This document shows positions 4,232 through 9,851 of a DNA stretch of 9,851 bases, piece after piece. The translations under genes and the position numbers were made by a program. The notes beneath the pieces are model-generated. The model worked only from the letters and a program-made list of their open reading frames with translations, had not been told where the DNA came from and searched no databases. How positions within the stretch are numbered: the stretch's first letter is position 1; each line of letters begins with the position of its first letter. The DNA is taken from contig JALXAF010000507.1 of assembly GCA_026992375.1 (NCBI GenBank), positions 1-9,851 on the forward strand, written 5' to 3'. This stretch comes from Anaerolineae bacterium (GTDB taxonomy: Bacteria > Chloroflexota > Anaerolineae > J102).

Positions 4232-5275
4232 CTAGCGCTTGCGACGGCGCTTGCGTTTGGCTGGCGGCGGAGAAGAAGGCGCGGGTTTTGCTTTTTTGTC
4301 CGCGTCTTTGAATTCCACATCTTCGGCGTTGGCTGCTGCGCTTCTGCCAACGGCGATCTTGACTCCTTCGAGTTCGAGTTGATCTTCCCACTTGTGAGCC
4401 TGCTTGTTCACATAGAGTTGCTGCGCCAGAGCAAAGGCGTTGCTGACCACCCAGTAGAGACTCAGGCCAGCGGGCACCTGCAAGGCGAACCACACGAACA
4501 TCAGGGTCATAAGCCAGGTCATGTTGCCCATCATGCCCGCAGCAGGATTGCTGTCATCCTGCTTGGGCTGCGCCTGCTGGGTGTATTTGGTCATGGCGAA
4601 CTGGGTGATAGCCAGCAACGCGGGCAGCACCAGATAGGGCCAGATATCAGGTTGGGTCAGCTTCTGTAGGGTGAAGTCGTTGGTCAGCCAGCTCATCCCC
4701 TGCCGGTACTCGGGCTTGGAGATGTCGGGAATGAAGTACCAGGACGAGCCGACAATGGAAACGCCTTCCACCGCCCCCGCCGCAAGGCCGATGAGCGCGT
4801 AATAAAATGCAAACAGGATGGGCATTTGCAGCAAAGTGGGCAGACATCCTGCCATTTGGGCCTTCATAATGCCCGCCTCCTGCTGCAACCTCATCTGCTC
4901 CTGCTGCATTTTCTGTTTGTCGTGGGCGTATTTCTTCTTTATCTTGTCCAGCTCCGGCTGCAATATCTTCATCTTGGCCTGAGCTTCCTTCATGGACCGC
5001 ATCTGCTTCAGGCCCAGAGGCAGCAGCAATAGCCGGATGAGCAACGCCACAAGGATGATAGACCAGCCCCACGAGTTTGGCTCGCCCATGACGGGAACCA
5101 GCAATTTGTCGTGGAAGAAGACAATCAGCGCGCGCAAAGGCGCAGCCAACGGCTCGAAGATGCCAGGCTTGTAAGCTCCTGTTTGGGGATCAACGCCGCC
5201 GCAGCCACTGAGAAGTATCGCGGCCAGCACCAGCACCAGCAAGAGAATGAGAATCCGTTTTTTCGATCGTGTCAC
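4232..5275 (-). CDS. yidC: Membrane protein insertase YidC/Oxa1 family
   Basis: YidC inserts and folds membrane proteins, alone or with SecYEG, in the cytoplasmic membrane. This is the short form without the large periplasmic domain. A type-II signal peptide ends in LLSGC, with C25 as the likely lipidated residue. TM2 (about 69-88) carries the conserved hydrophilic-groove arginine R81 (LLIRLLLLPLGL). It is followed by the cytoplasmic helical hairpin MRSMKEAQAKMKILQPELDK (92-111 onward), TM3 with CLPTLLQMPILFAFYYAL, TM4 near 212-228, and TM5-6 near 252-288 with PAGLSLYWVVSNAF. The C-terminus is strongly basic (RKRRRKR), as in forms that bind ribosomes directly. The start codon is GTG. Length is 347 aa. 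It lies between yidD and jag, the standard order. Confidence 0.96.
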   Translation of the reverse strand: MTRSKKRILILLLVLVLAAILLSGCGGVDPQTGAYKPGIFEPLAAPLRALIVFFHDKLLVPVMGEPNSWGWSIILVALLIRLLLLPLGLKQMRSMKEAQAKMKILQPELDKIKKKYAHDKQKMQQEQMRLQQEAGIMKAQMAGCLPTLLQMPILFAFYYALIGLAAGAVEGVSIVGSSWYFIPDISKPEYRQGMSWLTNDFTLQKLTQPDIWPYLVLPALLAITQFAMTKYTQQAQPKQDDSNPAAGMMGNMTWLMTLMFVWFALQVPAGLSLYWVVSNAFALAQQLYVNKQAHKWEDQLELEGVKIAVGRSAAANAEDVEFKDADKKAKPAPSSPPPAKRKRRRKR

Positions 5276-5302
5276 GCTGTTTTCCGTCCAGTGAAAAGAA
5301 TA

Positions 5303-5318
5303 TCGGGGGCGCCCCCGA
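5303..5318. repeat. Perfect 16-bp GC palindrome between yidD and yidC
   Basis: TCGGGGGCGCCCCCGA is its own reverse complement. As RNA it could form a 6-bp stem with a GCGC tetraloop, followed on the minus strand by TATTCTTTTC. It lies in the 64-bp gap upstream of the yidC GTG and could act as a weak attenuator or stability element. Confidence 0.5.
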
Positions 5319-5339
5319 GTGGATCATGTGTGGTGGTGA

Positions 5340-5609
5340 TCATGATGATCGTGCTGATCGTGAATCATCAACCAGTTCTTCCGGCACCGGGTCATAGCCG
5401 CCTTCATGAAAAGGCGTGCAGCGGGCGATGCGTTTGGCTCCCAACCATCCGCCCTTGATCACGCCAAACCGCTCGATGGCTTCATAGGTGTAATGCGAGC
5501 AAGTGGGCGTGTAGATGCAGTTGCTCCCCAACATCGGCGATAAGGCTATCTGATAGAAGCGGATGAGCTTAAGAAAGAGCTGTTTGATCAGGTTGGAGAT
5601 GAGACGCAT
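5340..5609 (-). CDS. yidD: Membrane protein insertion efficiency factor YidD
   Basis: YidD is a small membrane-peripheral protein that promotes YidC-dependent insertion. The 89 residues contain the family core: LIRFYQIALSPMLGSNCIYTPTCSHYTYEAI (15-45) with the paired cysteines C31 and C37, then GWLGAKRIARCTPFHEGGYDPVP (54-76) with the RC.PF..GG.DPVP signature. An N-terminal amphipathic basic helix (1-20) fits membrane binding. The ATG at 5609 lies inside rnpA, giving a 41-nt overlap in another frame, a common arrangement. The frame continues upstream to 5738 but only as an rnpA shadow. The C-terminal DDSRSARSS comes from a short TGATC-rich stretch and is not conserved. Confidence 0.95.
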   Translation of the reverse strand: MRLISNLIKQLFLKLIRFYQIALSPMLGSNCIYTPTCSHYTYEAIERFGVIKGGWLGAKRIARCTPFHEGGYDPVPEELVDDSRSARSS

Positions 5610-5952
5610 GATACCTGTCTTGCAACAAGCCCGCCTGCGCAAGCATCTGCTTGCAAGCGGCCTGCACGTCATGGAAATCGGCGTTGGCAATGGGACGTCG
5701 GGCGATGCACACCACGTCCCATCCGGGAGCAATGTCATCCCACATCAGTCGCACAGATTCTCGCATAAGCCGACGCACGCGATTGCGTTTGACCGCGTTG
5801 CCAATGCGTTTGCTGGCGGTGAAGCCGAATCGACTGTGAGGGAGATCATTGGGCAGGATCACCAGGATCAGCAGCCGGTGCTTGTAGCTGCGTCCCTGCC
5901 TGCGAACCTGCTGAAAGCGTTTTTTATCCCGGAGACGAAATTGCCGGCGCAC
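5569..5952 (-). CDS. rnpA: Ribonuclease P protein component
   Basis: RnpA is the protein subunit that binds the RNase P RNA and helps it remove 5' leaders from pre-tRNAs. The 127 residues show the N-terminal RLRDKKRFQQV.RQG (6-20), the beta strands HRLLILVILP and SRFGFTASKRIGNAVKRNRVRRLMRE (40-65) containing the RNR motif, and a C-terminal YD-like strand GWDVVCIARRP (77-87). The start is GTG at 5952, 17 nt after the rpmH stop; no in-frame ATG fits. It is co-transcribed with rpmH and overlaps yidD at its 3' end. Identity is secure. Confidence 0.95.
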   Translation of the reverse strand: MRRQFRLRDKKRFQQVRRQGRSYKHRLLILVILPNDLPHSRFGFTASKRIGNAVKRNRVRRLMRESVRLMWDDIAPGWDVVCIARRPIANADFHDVQAACKQMLAQAGLLQDRYHASHLQPDQTALS

Positions 5953-5969
5953 GGAATTCGCCAGGTTGC

Positions 5970-6107
5970 TTAGACGGTCAGGCGCTTGCGACCGCGCAGA
6001 CGCCGCCGCTTGAGGACGTTGCGGCCGCCGGTGGTTTTCATGCGGGCCCGAAAGCCATGCGTTTTGGCGCGCTTGCGCACTTTGGGTTGCCAGGTTCGTT
6101 TCGGCAT
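5970..6107 (-). CDS. rpmH: 50S ribosomal protein bL34
   Basis: bL34 is a small, highly basic protein of the large ribosomal subunit that stabilises 23S rRNA. The 45 residues begin MPKRTWQPKVRKRAKTHGFR and end RKRLTV, the universal L34 pattern (KRT.QP...RR.R.HGFR.RM.T..GR.VL..RR..GR..L). The ATG has a good Shine-Dalgarno (AAGGAAG) about 7 nt upstream. It is the first gene of the rpmH-rnpA-yidD-yidC-jag cluster and lies about 100 nt downstream of a sigma70-type promoter. In many bacteria dnaA is its upstream neighbour; here it is the isopentenyl phosphate kinase gene. Confidence 0.97.
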   Translation of the reverse strand: MPKRTWQPKVRKRAKTHGFRARMKTTGGRNVLKRRRLRGRKRLTV

Positions 6108-6136
6108 TTTACACTTCCTTTTGTTTGTATGAGGTG

Positions 6137-6193
6137 CGGGCGCAAAAAGGCCCGGAAAACGACAAAAAAGGAGGGAAGGCCGGAGACCTCCCC
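6137..6193 (-). promoter_or_regulatory. Structured rpmH leader with two hairpins
   Basis: On the minus strand the leader has a 7-bp stem GGGGAGG/CCTTCCC (6187-6193 with 6173-6179, one G-T pair, loop TCTCCGG) followed after 3 nt by TTTTTT (6164-6169). A second hairpin follows, CGGGC/GCCCG (6150-6154 with 6137-6141). The first is terminator-like but lies downstream of the rpmH promoter. It could terminate read-through from the kinase gene, attenuate rpmH, or both. Confidence 0.5.
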
Positions 6194-6212
6194 TGCACTG
6201 AGGCGACTAGTT

Positions 6213-6241
6213 ATTATACATCCAATTGGGGTCAGCGGCAA
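6213..6241 (-). promoter_or_regulatory. sigma70-type promoter for rpmH-rnpA-yidD-yidC-jag
   Basis: On the minus strand TTGCCG (6236-6241), an exact 17-bp spacer and a perfect TATAAT (6213-6218) lie just after the kinase stop codon and about 105 nt upstream of the rpmH ATG. The perfect -10 and optimal spacing make this the best promoter in the window. Confidence 0.7.
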
Positions 6242-6266
6242 AATCCCGCGCGTATTTCAAAATCGC

Positions 6267-7061
6267 TCAAATCACGACCTTTGTGCCGACATCGCCGTCT
6301 TGCAGGGCCGCTCGCAGCCTGCCTTCCTCCATCATCGAGAAGAGCCTGACCGTCATGCCCGCCTGGATGCGCGCTTTCGCCCGGGCGATCTCCTTCAGCT
6401 TGCCCGCCATGGCCCCGCTCACATCCAGCTCTCGCCCCAAAAGCGCCACATTGGCCATGCGGCTGAGGCTGAGCTCGGGGATGCGCCGGGCGTCGGCGCG
6501 ATGACGGGGATCGGCATCGAAAACGCCATCTACATCGGTGGCGAAGAGCAGCCGCCGGGCGTCGAGGCGCAGCGCCAGATCCACGCTGATGGCGTCGCCG
6601 CTATACACGCTGAACCCGACGCGGGCATCGACCAGCATATCGCCGCCCAACACCGGCGTCATGCCCAGACGCAAAAAGCCCCGCACCGGATCGAGAAACT
6701 GCTCTCGAATGCGCCGGTTGTCCGCGGTCATGCCGGAGCTGGGGAGCATGAGCACGGCCGGGACGCCCGCGTCTTGCAGGGCTGTGACGATGGCGCTGCG
6801 CAGACGCATCACCTGGCTCTGGGTGCGCGAGAAGGGCAGGAGTTGCTCGGGTGACTGGAAGCCGCGATGGAGCTGATGCTGGAGCACGGGGAGATGCCCG
6901 TAGGAGCCGACGCCATGCACCAGGATCAGCTCATCGAGCAGCCCCTCCGCCTGGTGCGCCTTGATCTCGCGGGCGATGCGGGCCAGCAGATCGGTGCGCA
7001 GGGAATCGGGCCGGGATTTATCGGTGAGCAGCGCGCCGCCCAGCTTGATGATGGTGAGCAT
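6267..7061 (-). CDS. Isopentenyl phosphate kinase (amino acid kinase family)
   Basis: IPK phosphorylates isopentenyl phosphate with ATP to give isopentenyl diphosphate, the last step of the alternative mevalonate route that runs through phosphomevalonate decarboxylase. The 264 residues start with the amino-acid-kinase nucleotide loop IIKLGGALLTDK (4-15). HGVGSYGHLP (49-58) contains the diagnostic IPK histidine H56. PVLGGDML (136-143), FSVYSGDAISVDLAL (150-164), FATDVDGVFDADP (173-185) and the DVSGAMAGKLKE segment (213-224) follow in the family order. The histidine after SYG separates IPK from glutamate 5-kinase and UMP kinase. Functional bacterial IPK is known from Roseiflexus castenholzii (Chloroflexota). 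The ATG lies 3 nt after the aminopeptidase stop, so the two are co-transcribed. Whether it feeds de novo synthesis or salvages isoprenoid monophosphates cannot be seen here. Confidence 0.9.
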   Translation of the reverse strand: MLTIIKLGGALLTDKSRPDSLRTDLLARIAREIKAHQAEGLLDELILVHGVGSYGHLPVLQHQLHRGFQSPEQLLPFSRTQSQVMRLRSAIVTALQDAGVPAVLMLPSSGMTADNRRIREQFLDPVRGFLRLGMTPVLGGDMLVDARVGFSVYSGDAISVDLALRLDARRLLFATDVDGVFDADPRHRADARRIPELSLSRMANVALLGRELDVSGAMAGKLKEIARAKARIQAGMTVRLFSMMEEGRLRAALQDGDVGTKVVI

Positions 7062-7064
7062 GGG

Positions 7065-8306
7065 TTATACCTCGAACGCCCATTCGCCCTGGCGGAAGAC
7101 GGGCTCAGCGCTGCCATCAGATAGGATGCCGTCGATATCCATTTCATCAGAGCCTATCATAAAATCCACGTGGATGAGGCTATCGTTGCCGCCCGCAGCG
7201 CCGAATTCCTCCTCACTCATCTCCTCGCCGCCCTTGAGGCTGGTGCGATAAGCGCGCCCCAGGGCCAGATGACAGGAGGCGTTTTCATCGTAGAGGGTGT
7301 TGTAGAAGAGAATGCCGGTTCGGGCGATGGGCGAACTCTGGGGCACCAGCGCCACCTCGCCCAGATGCACCGCACCTTCGTCGGTCTCCAACAGCTTCTT
7401 CAGCACTTCCTCGCCCCGGGCAGCGTGGACTTCCACCACCTTGCCCTCCTCGAATCGGAACCAGAAATCCTCCACCAGATTGCCGTGCAGGCTCAGGGGC
7501 AGGGTGGCCCGCACCGTGCCGTTCACCCGATCCTTATGCGGCAGGGTGAAGATCTCTTCGGTGGGGATGTTGGCGGTGAAGGGATTGCCCTGGGGCGTCT
7601 TGCCATAACCGCCCATCCACACATGATTTTCGGGCAGACCCAGGGTGAGATCAGTTCCGGGTGCGGTGTATTTCAGCGCGACGTACTGTTTTTCGGTCAT
7701 GTAGGCGCTGCGTTTGACCAGCTCTTCGGTGTGCTTGCGCCACGCCTCCACCGGATCGGACGCATCGACCCGGCAGATTTTGAAGATGGCGTCCCACAAG
7801 GCGGGCACGCGTTCCGCCTCGGGCAGATGAGCGAAGACTTTGTTGGCCCATCCGGGCGTCGACGCGGCGATGACCGTCCAGGGCGCGTAATCCTTGCCCA
7901 GCAGTTCGGAGAAGGGGCGCAATTTTTGGGCCGCGGCCTTGCGCGAGGCGCTGATGAGCTCCGGATCCTGGTCTTTCAGCAGATCGGGATCCGAGGCGTA
8001 CACCGAGAGAATGGCGTCACCATTTTCGGCAAAGTCGATCATGGCGTGGGCGTACCAGTCGGGGAAGTAATCGAAGCTGTCGCGAGGCGCGTATTGGTAA
8101 CGGATGAGGGTCAGCTCGTCATCGTTGTAAAAGACGTTGACGTATTTGGCTCCCGCTTTGTAGGCTTCGATGGCCAGTTTGCGGGCCAGGGCCGCGGCGT
8201 CGATGGGCACGCGCAACACCAGCTCCTGGCCCGGCTGGATGCTGACGCCCACCTTAATCACAAGCTTGGCGTATTTTTGCAATCTGGCACCGAAATCGTT
8301 GTGCAT
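7065..8306 (-). CDS. Aminopeptidase, peptidase family M29
   Basis: This is a cytoplasmic metallo-aminopeptidase of the AmpS/AmpT/aminopeptidase II type that removes N-terminal residues from peptides. The 413 aa equal the family's usual length of about 410. The two-metal site residues are visible near their known positions: E250/E251 (NIPTEEIFTLPH), E317 (HLGEVALV), H346 (NASCHLALG), Y353 (GRAYRTS), and H379 and D381 (LIHVDFMIGS). The N-terminal half has the family pattern YAKLVIKVGVSIQPGQELVLR (12-32). The ATG has a GGAG ribosome site about 7 nt upstream. A terminator ends the preceding gene, so this gene probably starts a transcript with the IPK gene; no convincing promoter was found in the 46 bp available. 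Metal and substrate preference cannot be read from the sequence. Confidence 0.94.
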   Translation of the reverse strand: MHNDFGARLQKYAKLVIKVGVSIQPGQELVLRVPIDAAALARKLAIEAYKAGAKYVNVFYNDDELTLIRYQYAPRDSFDYFPDWYAHAMIDFAENGDAILSVYASDPDLLKDQDPELISASRKAAAQKLRPFSELLGKDYAPWTVIAASTPGWANKVFAHLPEAERVPALWDAIFKICRVDASDPVEAWRKHTEELVKRSAYMTEKQYVALKYTAPGTDLTLGLPENHVWMGGYGKTPQGNPFTANIPTEEIFTLPHKDRVNGTVRATLPLSLHGNLVEDFWFRFEEGKVVEVHAARGEEVLKKLLETDEGAVHLGEVALVPQSSPIARTGILFYNTLYDENASCHLALGRAYRTSLKGGEEMSEEEFGAAGGNDSLIHVDFMIGSDEMDIDGILSDGSAEPVFRQGEWAFEV

Positions 8307-8326
8307 GAGAATCTCCAGTAAGACGC

Positions 8327-8350
8327 TTCACCCGCTACGCGGGCGGTGAA
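8327..8350. repeat. Inverted repeat upstream of the aminopeptidase gene
   Basis: TTCACC (8327-8332) and GGTGAA (8345-8350) are inverted, and inside them CCCGC (8331-8335) pairs with GCGGG (8339-8343). It lies 21 bp upstream of the aminopeptidase ATG and could be an operator or an mRNA hairpin. No regulator is indicated. Confidence 0.4.
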
Positions 8351-8352
8351 CG

Positions 8353-8390
8353 AAAAAAGGATGCAAAAGCGGATTGCCATTGCATCCTTT
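8353..8390 (-). terminator. Rho-independent terminator after the SPFH gene
   Basis: On the minus strand GGATGCAA and TTGCATCC form a perfect stem (extended to 11 bp by A-T pairs; 8380-8390 with 8356-8366) around a 13-nt loop, followed by TTTTTTC. It lies about 25 bp after the SPFH stop codon. The plus-strand side is also T-rich, so it could work in both directions, although no plus-strand gene enters it. Confidence 0.85.
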
Positions 8391-8414
8391 GATTTTACCA
8401 GAAAAAATGGTTAT

Positions 8415-9449
8415 TTACGTCATTTCATCCAGACGTTTCTGCCATTTGGCGGTCAACTTTTCGTAGATTGCCTCGCTGATCTCGCCATTGGCCAGCCGCA
8501 TATCCAGATTATCCAACATGGCCTGGATTTCGTCTTTGGTGGTGGGCGTGGCGGGCGCTGCGGCCTGCTGTTGCTGGGGTTGCTGCTGTGCCCCCGCCAT
8601 GGCCTGTGCGATCATGCCGCCCAGGCCCGCGCCCATGCCGATGCCTGCGCCCAGGCCCAGGCCCTCGCTCATGCCGCCGCCTCCCTGGCCCGAGGCTTTG
8701 GCCGCGTCGCCCATGGCCAGCGCGGCCTTGAATTGCAGATATTTCTGCATATCGCCGATGGCGCCCATCGCGGCCCGCTCGTCGATGGCCTTGAGGGTCT
8801 CTTCGGGCGCACTGATGGATTCGATGAATATCTGCTTCAATTGCAGCCCCACCTGCTCGAAGCGTTCGGACATCTTGGCCTTCAGGGCCACGCCCAGCTC
8901 TTCCATCAGCGAGGGCAGGTCGAACAGGCCCGCCTTGGTCTCGCCCAGCAGATCGGTCAGAGTGGAGACGATCTGCCCGCGCAGCCAGTTGGTGATCTCG
9001 CCGGTGCTATAAAGCCCGCGCTGCCCCACGATTTGCGCCACGAAGCGCTGGGCGTCAGCCACCTTGAAGGAGTATGCGCCAAAGGCCCGCAGCCGCACCA
9101 TGCCCAGATCAGGATCGCGCAGGGCGATGGGCTGGGAGGTGCCCCACTTCTGATCCAGCATGTCGATCATGTTGACGAAGTAGACCGAGGCCTTGAAGGG
9201 CGATTCACCATCGAAGGCTTTGCCCAGCAAATTGATGAGCAGGGGGATGTTGGCGGTGGTCAGGGTGTGGCGGCCCGGGCCAAAGGTGTCCAGGGCCTTG
9301 CCATCGCGGAAGAAAACCGCGTTCTGGCTCTCGCCCACCACAAGCTGAGAGCCCAGACGGATATCGCCCCAGCCGGTCTGGGGCACGCGCAGCACCAGAT
9401 CGTCGCCGCGCATATCTGGGGCCTGGATGATGTCGAAAATTCGTACCAT
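8415..9449 (-). CDS. SPFH-domain / 'virion core protein' (YdjI-like) with SHOCT-like tail
   Basis: The protein belongs to the SPFH (stomatin-like) group often annotated as virion core protein and represented by Bacillus YdjI; its molecular function is not established. The 344 residues comprise an SPFH region (about 25-225, with LVVGESQNAVFFRDGKAL, FGPGRHTLTTANIPLL and ISAPEETLKAIDERAAMGAIGDM), a helical part (about 215-252), a Gly-rich low-complexity segment (254-282), a Gln/Ala-rich stretch (286-300), and a C-terminal SHOCT-like domain (305-343, EIQAMLDNLDMRLANGEISEAIYEKL). No signal peptide or clear transmembrane helix is present, so membrane contact would be peripheral. A strong Shine-Dalgarno (AAGGAG) precedes the ATG. 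It follows a partial helical protein by 44 bp and is closed by a terminator. In B. subtilis the ydj operon joins ydjI to a PspA-type gene, hinting at envelope stress; that is analogy only. Confidence 0.85.
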   Translation of the reverse strand: MVRIFDIIQAPDMRGDDLVLRVPQTGWGDIRLGSQLVVGESQNAVFFRDGKALDTFGPGRHTLTTANIPLLINLLGKAFDGESPFKASVYFVNMIDMLDQKWGTSQPIALRDPDLGMVRLRAFGAYSFKVADAQRFVAQIVGQRGLYSTGEITNWLRGQIVSTLTDLLGETKAGLFDLPSLMEELGVALKAKMSERFEQVGLQLKQIFIESISAPEETLKAIDERAAMGAIGDMQKYLQFKAALAMGDAAKASGQGGGGMSEGLGLGAGIGMGAGLGGMIAQAMAGAQQQPQQQQAAAPATPTTKDEIQAMLDNLDMRLANGEISEAIYEKLTAKWQKRLDEMT

Positions 9450-9493
9450 GGTATTGCTCCTTGGGATGAAAGTGAAATGTTAGCCGATGTCGG

Positions 9494-9851
9494 TTATTGG
9501 TCTTCTGGGGCGGCCGGCGGCGCGTCTTCGACAGCGGACGCCTCGGGCAGGGCGGAGGTCTCCGCTTCCATGGCCCGGATGGTCTCTTTGCGATGATCCA
9601 TCCATTCGTCGAGTTCGCCCAGGTGATTGAGCAGCGTCTTCAGCGCCGGACTGTAATCCTCCCCCGCCTCCACTGCCTGCGCTATCTGATCGATGTCCTC
9701 GTCGATGGCGGGTGCGCTGGCCGCGATGCGTTCATCGAACTGGCGGAGTTTCTCCAGCTCCGGCTCGCGAATTTTTTCCGCGTCGAAAAATCCGGCATAG
9801 CCGCTGGGGGCCGTGCGGATGCGATCGATCAGCAATTGCAGTTTGGCCGCG
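9494..9851 (-). CDS. Hypothetical helical protein, C-terminal part (5' end outside window)
   Basis: I do not recognise this protein. The frame is open to the window edge, so at least 118 C-terminal residues are present and the true start lies beyond. A TTG at 9835 could be a start but has no special support. The visible part begins with LQLLIDRIR.AP.GYAGFFDAEKI, followed by charged amphipathic helices (EPELEKLRQFDERIAAS, AIDEDIDQIAQAVEAGEDY, ALKTLLNHLGELDEWMDHRKETIRAM). It ends in an acidic Ala/Pro/Glu tail (about the last 23 residues) that is probably disordered. No cysteines, membrane segments or catalytic motif are seen. It is probably co-transcribed with the SPFH gene 44 bp downstream and may work with it at the membrane, which is inferred from position only. 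Confidence 0.7.
   Translation of the reverse strand, partial: AAKLQLLIDRIRTAPSGYAGFFDAEKIREPELEKLRQFDERIAASAPAIDEDIDQIAQAVEAGEDYSPALKTLLNHLGELDEWMDHRKETIRAMEAETSALPEASAVEDAPPAAPEDQ

Noticed and set aside
3350..4669. Long plus-strand open frame (439 codons) opposite jag and yidC
   Set aside because: It is antisense to two secure genes, has no recognisable domain, and is a typical by-product of GC-rich codon use on the other strand.
5610..5738. N-terminal extension of yidD to 5738
   Set aside because: It lies entirely in rnpA in another frame; YidD family proteins start as at 5609.
6108..6266. Replication origin or DnaA boxes beside rpmH
   Set aside because: No TTATCCACA-like boxes were found and dnaA is not adjacent.
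7170..8321. Long plus-strand open frame opposite the aminopeptidase gene
   Set aside because: It mirrors the codons of the M29 gene; the translation has no family features.
8346..9596. Long plus-strand open frame (416 codons) opposite the SPFH gene
   Set aside because: It is antisense to a gene with recognisable domains, and its Ala/Gly/His-rich content is what reverse complements of GC-rich genes give.

Overview
The window looks like a chromosomal segment of a GC-rich bacterium, most likely a member of the Chloroflexota (Anaerolineae-like). This is inferred from a short lipoprotein-type YidC with a basic tail, a bacterial isopentenyl phosphate kinase (known from Roseiflexus-type Chloroflexota), a type-4 Fe-S uracil-DNA glycosylase, RNase J, and several families of short-unit intergenic repeats. 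No phage, insertion sequence, CRISPR array or complete tRNA/rRNA gene was seen. Every supported gene lies on the minus strand, so transcription runs from high to low coordinates.

From right to left: (1) 9851-8415 holds the 3' part of an unrecognised helical protein and an SPFH-domain/'virion core' protein with a C-terminal SHOCT-like tail, closed by a strong terminator (8353-8390). (2) 8306-6267 holds an M29 metallo-aminopeptidase and, 3 nt later, isopentenyl phosphate kinase. (3) 6241-3361 is the classic rpmH-rnpA-yidD-yidC-jag cluster (ribosomal protein L34, RNase P protein, and the membrane-insertion proteins). It has a good sigma70-type promoter, a structured leader of about 100 nt and a terminator after jag. 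dnaA does not precede rpmH here. (4) 3367-501 holds tsaE, tsaB, rimI and a type-4 uracil-DNA glycosylase, closed by a terminator. tsaE and tsaB serve tRNA t6A synthesis; tsaD is not in the window. (5) 229-1 is the N-terminus of RNase J, cut by the window edge at its metal-binding motif.

The least ordinary part is the intergenic DNA around tsaB. Three arrays of 7-bp units (families AATGATT, GATTTGG and GTGATGC) occur at 365-435 and 2691-2825, two of them as inverted pairs. A short palindromic repeat occurs upstream of tsaB, with a diverged inverted copy downstream of it. A 142-bp repeat-rich block just after tsaB is flanked by a perfect 15-bp direct repeat that includes the tsaB stop codon, and it starts with a 17-nt stretch resembling the 5' end of a tRNA. 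The GATTTGG array ends 4 nt from the tsaB start codon, where no Shine-Dalgarno sequence is visible. tsaE appears to have a promoter overlapping the jag terminator that would give a leaderless mRNA.

Functionally the window is mostly housekeeping: translation and RNA maturation (L34, RnpA, TsaE/TsaB, RNase J), membrane protein insertion (YidC, YidD, Jag), DNA repair (UDG) and isoprenoid supply (IPK).
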